Below, piece by piece: positions 60,320-64,000 of a DNA stretch of 64,000 nt; position 1 is the first letter of the stretch, and every line of letters begins with the position of its first letter. Source of the stretch: Anaeramoeba flamelloides (Eukaryota; Metamonada; Anaeramoebidae); the NCBI GenBank assembly GCA_027625915.1, contig JANTQA010000057.1, positions 8,680,001 to 8,744,000 of the forward strand, read 5' to 3'. Position numbers and translations under genes: made by a program. Below the pieces are notes generated by a model. It did no database searches. It was not told the origin of the DNA and saw nothing but the letters and a program-made list of their open reading frames with translations.

Positions 60320-60570
60320 AATATTTTAAAGAATCCAACAGTAACATTCTCAACCCAGTAGTAACAATACCTGATGCAATCGCAAAACAAACTCCTCAGC
60401 TAACATAACAATAACAATAATAACAGTAGAACCAATAACTACAGCAATATCTACACTAAATATACAATAACAACCACAGGATTAAAAATTATTATTCAAA
60501 TGGATCCAAAAGCATCAAGTAAAATGCCAATAATAACAAAGATAACAATAGGAGCAAAAACAACATCTTA
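60320..60570. other. T-poor, CA-biased stretch
   Basis: On the + strand this interval is rich in A and C with few T (words such as ACAATAACAATAATAACAG). This is unlike all surrounding DNA. One frame is open for about 50 codons of Asn/Thr-rich sequence but has no start. It may be a decayed exon of an Asn-rich protein or the far end of a transcript. Confidence 0.3.
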
Positions 60571-60944
60571 AAAAAAAAAAAAAACATTAATATTATTCAT
60601 TAAAATCAAATATAAATTTTGTTTTCTCGATTTTATTGTTTCATTTTTACTTATTAAACTTATAAGATAGATCCAATTTTAAAATTTTATATTTTTTGAA
60701 TTGTTTTTTCAACAATATTTTACAAATTATTTTTTGATAATTCCCTCTATAAATGAAGTTCTTTAAATTTGAATTTTGTATAATTTAATCTTTTAAAAAT
60801 AAAAAAAATAAATAAATTCATAATTATTTTGAAATGATGTATATTACATTTATTTATCATCAAATTGATAATTACATCAATAGAAAAAAATTCAAATATG
60901 CTAATTAGAGATATAATGTACTTATAAATTTTCTATCTGCCAAG

Positions 60945-62000
60945 GGGCAAAAAATTCTGATCTATTAAGAAACACAGAAAAGAAAATTTTTTTCAGGAAA
61001 TGAGATCAATTTTTTTTTTTCCATTTTTTTATAAGAAAGAAAACTATTGAAATTCATATTATTTCTTACATTATAAATATTTTTTATCTTTTTTATTGCC
61101 ATTTCCATCATTATTATACAATAAATAGACTTTATTGTCAGGAATATGAATAATAGATTTTTTTTTCTTTTTTGAGATAATTCTTTTGGTTAAATAAAAA
61201 AAAAAAATATTTTATTCAACATATGAAAAATAATTGTGATTTTTTCAAAAATGGTATTTATAGCTATTAATTTTTTAAAAGTCATTCCAAAAATTTAACC
61301 AAGAAATTATATTTTTGTTCAAAGATGAAATTTGATTTTTTCAAAATAAAATTTTATAAGAGATATTTTAGGATCGATTATTTTTATCCTCAAAATTCAA
61401 AATCTTTTTTTTTATTCCAAAAATGATTTAAGTTGTTACAATAAAAATTATTGTGACTAAGATCAGAAATTTTTTATCAAAAAATTTTTCAAAATTAAAA
61501 ATTAATTAGTAATTCTTATTCTTTTTGAAAACGAGGAAACAACTTTTTTCAAAATTTAAAGAATAAAAAAAAATTTGTCAATAGATCTAATTTTTATTGA
61601 TAAATTTTTTCCAAGTTTATATGAAATTTTGATTTATATAATCACCTATACCACTATCAATTTTATTTGTTGAGATTATGAATTGAAATTTTCAGTAATG
61701 AAAAATAATAATAATCAAATATAATAACAATTTTTTTTTTTAACAAAATCAAGACTTTCCAACATAAAAACTATATATATATTCCAACAATTTTCAAGAA
61801 TTAACTGGTTTGTTAATAAAAATAATAGGTTATTTTTTTTTGTTATATATTGAAAATATGTGAAATTTTGAGATTTAAAAAATAGACTCAAATTTAATAA
61901 ATTGTTTAAATGAGGTTAACTCATTCATTTCATTAACCAAAAACACAAATTATAAAAAAAAAAAAATTTAATAATCTTTACAAGATTTCATTTTATTTTT
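60945..62000. repeat. Old duplicated segment related to 13255-15500 and 18630-18780
   Basis: AAAAAATTCTGATCTATTAAG and the following 170 bases match 13255-13440, and parts of 61160-61560 match 15080-15500. Positions 61790-61925 (AAGAATTAAC, then TTAATAAAAATAATA) match 18640-18780. Identity is modest. Confidence 0.5.
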
Positions 62001-62375
62001 TTAATACTTAGTACCTACAAAAATATTTTTGTATTTTCTGACTTGAAAACTAATTTTTTTTTTTTTCATTTATTTAGTCACCTATAGCTTAATTAGTTTT
62101 ATTGGCTGAGATTATGAATTGAAATATTAATAATTAAAGATAAAAGCAATCTATTTTGTAATTTCATTTTGATAGTTTATTTTATGTTGATACTTTCCTT
62201 AAACCCTATATTATTCTACATCCTTATCCTGGCTTTTTGTTTTTTTGTAATAAAGGAAATATTTTTAATTTTGAGAAAATGTATTTTTGAAATTTTTTAA
62301 AAAAAAAAAGAAAAATGAAAAGAAAAAAACTAAACAAAATATAAATAGTGTTAACTTTATTTTAAATTTGATAAA

Positions 62376-63491
62376 TCAATTTATTTCAATATACTTTGAA
62401 TATAATATTTTTTCCAAACTCCCAAAAACGGCATATTTTGATTGTAACGACCAATGTGATGTTATAATTGGCTGGGGGAATTCGATGTAATCGATTCTAT
62501 TCTCTTTAAAAACATTATAAACGGAAACCTGTGTGCTACCACAAGAATATAGAAATTCAGAATTTGTTCCAAAATTACAACAAATTTGAGAATAATTCAA
62601 ATTATTTGGGAAATCTGTAACTTGATATTCAAGTAGGCTTTTCCCTAAGGATTGGTAACTCCATAGCGATATTGATCCATCTTCACTAGCTGAAAGAATT
62701 ATTTTGTTATTAGGGGAAAAGCAAATCGATCGTATTGGAGAATTATGGCCGAGCCAACCCATTATCGGTAACTTTGTATTTTTTTCGAAAATTCTAATCA
62801 TGCCATCTGTGCCTCCTGTTAAAAGTAAATTGGAATTGGAACTAAAATTCATTGCAGTTATTGCAACATTACTTGGCTCAATTTGGTAAACTAGAGATTT
62901 TTTTAATTTCTCCATATTTAATACAAATAAAGAACCCATGTTTTTTTCTAATTCAGTTGAAGTCGCAACAACTAAATTATCCCCATTGGTATCATATAAA
63001 ATTTCCTCAACAATTGGAAACTTGGAAGTAATGTTGAGATCGCCTAAGATTTTTTTTGTCTTAATATCATATAATTTTATTTTTTTATCATTAGTCCCAC
63101 ACGAAATAATATTTCCATCCTTTCCTCCAATTGAAATTGATCTTAAATCGGCATCACTTTCAATAATACTCGCTTTTTTTTTTTTGGTTTTGCCTTTACC
63201 TTTGCCTTTACCTTTGCCTTTGCCCTTGCCTTTGCCCTTGCCTTTTCCTTTGCTTTTTTTTTTCCCATCAAAAGTAAACATACCCAGGTTACCGTCGGAC
63301 GAAATCACTGAAGATAATAATCCATTTTTAGATATTGTGCTTTTCCGAATCTTTGCTGGGAATTTTTGGTATTCATATTCATCTTGGAAAAGGCATCCCG
63401 TGATTTGATTTGAAGTATTACGAATTCCAAAAAATTCTTCAAGTTCACTTATATTATTAAAATCGTAATCTTCGTTATTAATTAAATTCAT
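62376..63491 (-). CDS. WDR91-like: WDR91-like WD40 repeat protein
   Basis: The 371 residues from the first ATG form about seven WD40 blades: 48-76, 112-145, 152-190, 200-232, 240-275, 290-330 and 335-371. Diagnostic segments are NSNLLLTGGTDGMIRIFEKN and NNKIILSASEDGSISLWSYQ, preceded by GSLFVLNMEKLKKSLVYQIE. From memory these align in order with the C-terminal propeller of animal WDR91, a Rab7 effector that limits PI3P on endosomes. A Lys-Gly run (about 80-105), encoded by a hexanucleotide repeat, is inserted after the first blade and is not expected in the family. The frame continues upstream without stop or Met to 63875, so the true start lies farther up. A poly(A) signal AATAAA (complement 62356-62361) follows the TGA stop. 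The propeller is certain; the WDR91 assignment is probable. Confidence 0.7.
   Translation of the reverse strand: MNLINNEDYDFNNISELEEFFGIRNTSNQITGCLFQDEYEYQKFPAKIRKSTISKNGLLSSVISSDGNLGMFTFDGKKKSKGKGKGKGKGKGKGKGKGKGKTKKKKASIIESDADLRSISIGGKDGNIISCGTNDKKIKLYDIKTKKILGDLNITSKFPIVEEILYDTNGDNLVVATSTELEKNMGSLFVLNMEKLKKSLVYQIEPSNVAITAMNFSSNSNLLLTGGTDGMIRIFEKNTKLPIMGWLGHNSPIRSICFSPNNKIILSASEDGSISLWSYQSLGKSLLEYQVTDFPNNLNYSQICCNFGTNSEFLYSCGSTQVSVYNVFKENRIDYIEFPQPIITSHWSLQSKYAVFGSLEKILYSKYIEIN
63181..63262. repeat. Coding hexanucleotide repeat encoding (Lys-Gly)n
   Basis: About 12 units of a six-base word (TTTGCC/TTTACC/CTTGCC on the + strand) encode alternating Gly and Lys in the WD40 gene. Third positions vary, so it is not brand new. 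Confidence 0.9.
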
Positions 63492-63875
63492 AATATCACC
63501 ATTTGTAGAATCATTTACATTTTTTAATTTTTCTGTTTGTTTTTTGATTTGGATTTGATTTGGATTTTTGTTGATATTAATTTTTGTATTTAATTGTGTT
63601 GTTTCTTTAGATCCATTAGAGTTGTTGTTATTACTACCACTGCCACCATTATTGGCGTTGTTTTCGTTGGTGTTATTATTACTATTAATTGAATTAACTT
63701 CGTTTGAATTATTTTTTTCCTTGCTTGATTGATCTTGTTTTTTTTGAATATTTTCAATTAATTTATCTTTAGATTTAATCTTTATTTTTTTTAGGTTTTT
63801 TTTTATATAAGGAAAATTTAAAAGAAAATTTTGAAATAATAAAATAAAAATTTTTAGAAATAAACTGCAATTGTG
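63492..63875 (-). other. N-terminal extension of the WDR91-like frame, no Met
   Basis: 128 further codons are open in the same frame upstream of ATG 63491. Up to about 63800 they are clearly protein-like, with a Gly/Ser/Asn-rich linker (NNANNGGSGSNNNNSNGSKE) and Lys/Gln-rich flanks, and with higher G+C than the surroundings. No ATG occurs, and a stop closes the frame at 63876. CACAATTGCAG (complement ending at 63865) is a candidate 3' splice site, which would place the start and any LisH domain in an exon beyond the window. Confidence 0.55.
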
Positions 63876-64000
63876 TTATGAATGGATATTTAAAGACAAA
63901 GAATTCTTTTGTGAACTGCAGGTGCATGAACTTTGAACACCAAGGGTTTGTGATCGAAACACCAATTCAAAATTTTTAACACACCAAAATTTAATTTATT
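63876..64000. other. Window end, likely intron or upstream sequence
   Basis: Somewhat richer in G+C (GAACTGCAGGTGCATGAACT). The last 40 bases (AATTTTTAACACACCAAAAT) resemble 1065-1090, so a related repeat continues to the right. Confidence 0.35.

Larger units (their letters stand above)
58864..62375. other. Intergenic region between NFU and WDR91-like genes
   Basis: It contains the inverted repeat at 59366-59767, a T-poor stretch at 60320-60570 and old repeat at 60945-62000. The remainder is AT-rich without a gene. AATAAA near 58930 is a possible NFU poly(A) signal. Confidence 0.5.

Noticed and set aside
62938-63408. 156-codon frame with (Leu-Pro)n run
   Set aside because: Antisense of the Lys-Gly hexanucleotide repeat in the WD40 gene.

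Overview
This is a very AT-rich eukaryotic window, by eye around four-fifths A+T. It is typical of a free-living or amoeboid protist with a large, repeat-rich, gene-poor nuclear genome. Support comes from a mitochondrial-type NFU protein with a presequence, a WDR91-like endosomal WD40 protein, Asn/Lys-rich low-complexity proteins, nuclear tRNA-Cys genes with T-run terminators, non-LTR retrotransposon debris and many TA/TTAA-flanked fold-back elements. The standard code fits: TAA and TGA end the convincing genes and no sense use of a stop is needed. I cannot name the species; an amoebozoan or anaeramoebid-like lineage is only a guess.

Host protein genes are few: a TPR-repeat protein (12112-13020, +), an orphan basic Lys/Asn-rich protein (24529-26388, -), an NFU-type Fe-S assembly protein (58351-58791, +) and a WDR91-like protein (62376-63491, -, with its open frame continuing without a Met to 63875). 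They are far apart, not in operon-like groups, and stand out by higher G+C and ordinary codon use.

Left region (1-6250): a tandemly repeated block carries a 195-bp fold-back element, followed by a decayed DNA transposon. The transposon has a Tc1/mariner/pogo-type DDE/D transposase (1438-2982), an acidic linker, and a USP-type deubiquitinase-like cysteine protease (3638-5111). A roughly 500-bp nearly pure purine tract follows. The transposase plus ubiquitin-protease pairing is the most interesting system in the window.

Middle region (8.9-39.4 kb): a graveyard of small non-autonomous elements in at least seven families (named A-H here). Most are nearly full-length palindromes, and several are nested or have visible empty sites. 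Fragments of one LINE family with an RT palm, post-RT domain and C-terminal zinc knuckle are scattered among them. A tRNA-like gene with an unusual anticodon loop lies at 21122-21191.

Right-centre region (39.5-54.9 kb): four identical tRNA-Cys(GCA) genes sit in separately duplicated units of one to two kilobases. Units 2 and 3 are nearly identical. Unit 4 has been split by a 554-bp palindromic element whose empty site survives in unit 1.

Segments of 13.3-18.8 kb recur in diverged and rearranged form at 51.2-52.4, 55.0-55.5 and 60.9-62.0 kb. The noncoding background is therefore itself old repeat. Most intervals not listed hold only AT-rich sequence with homopolymer runs.
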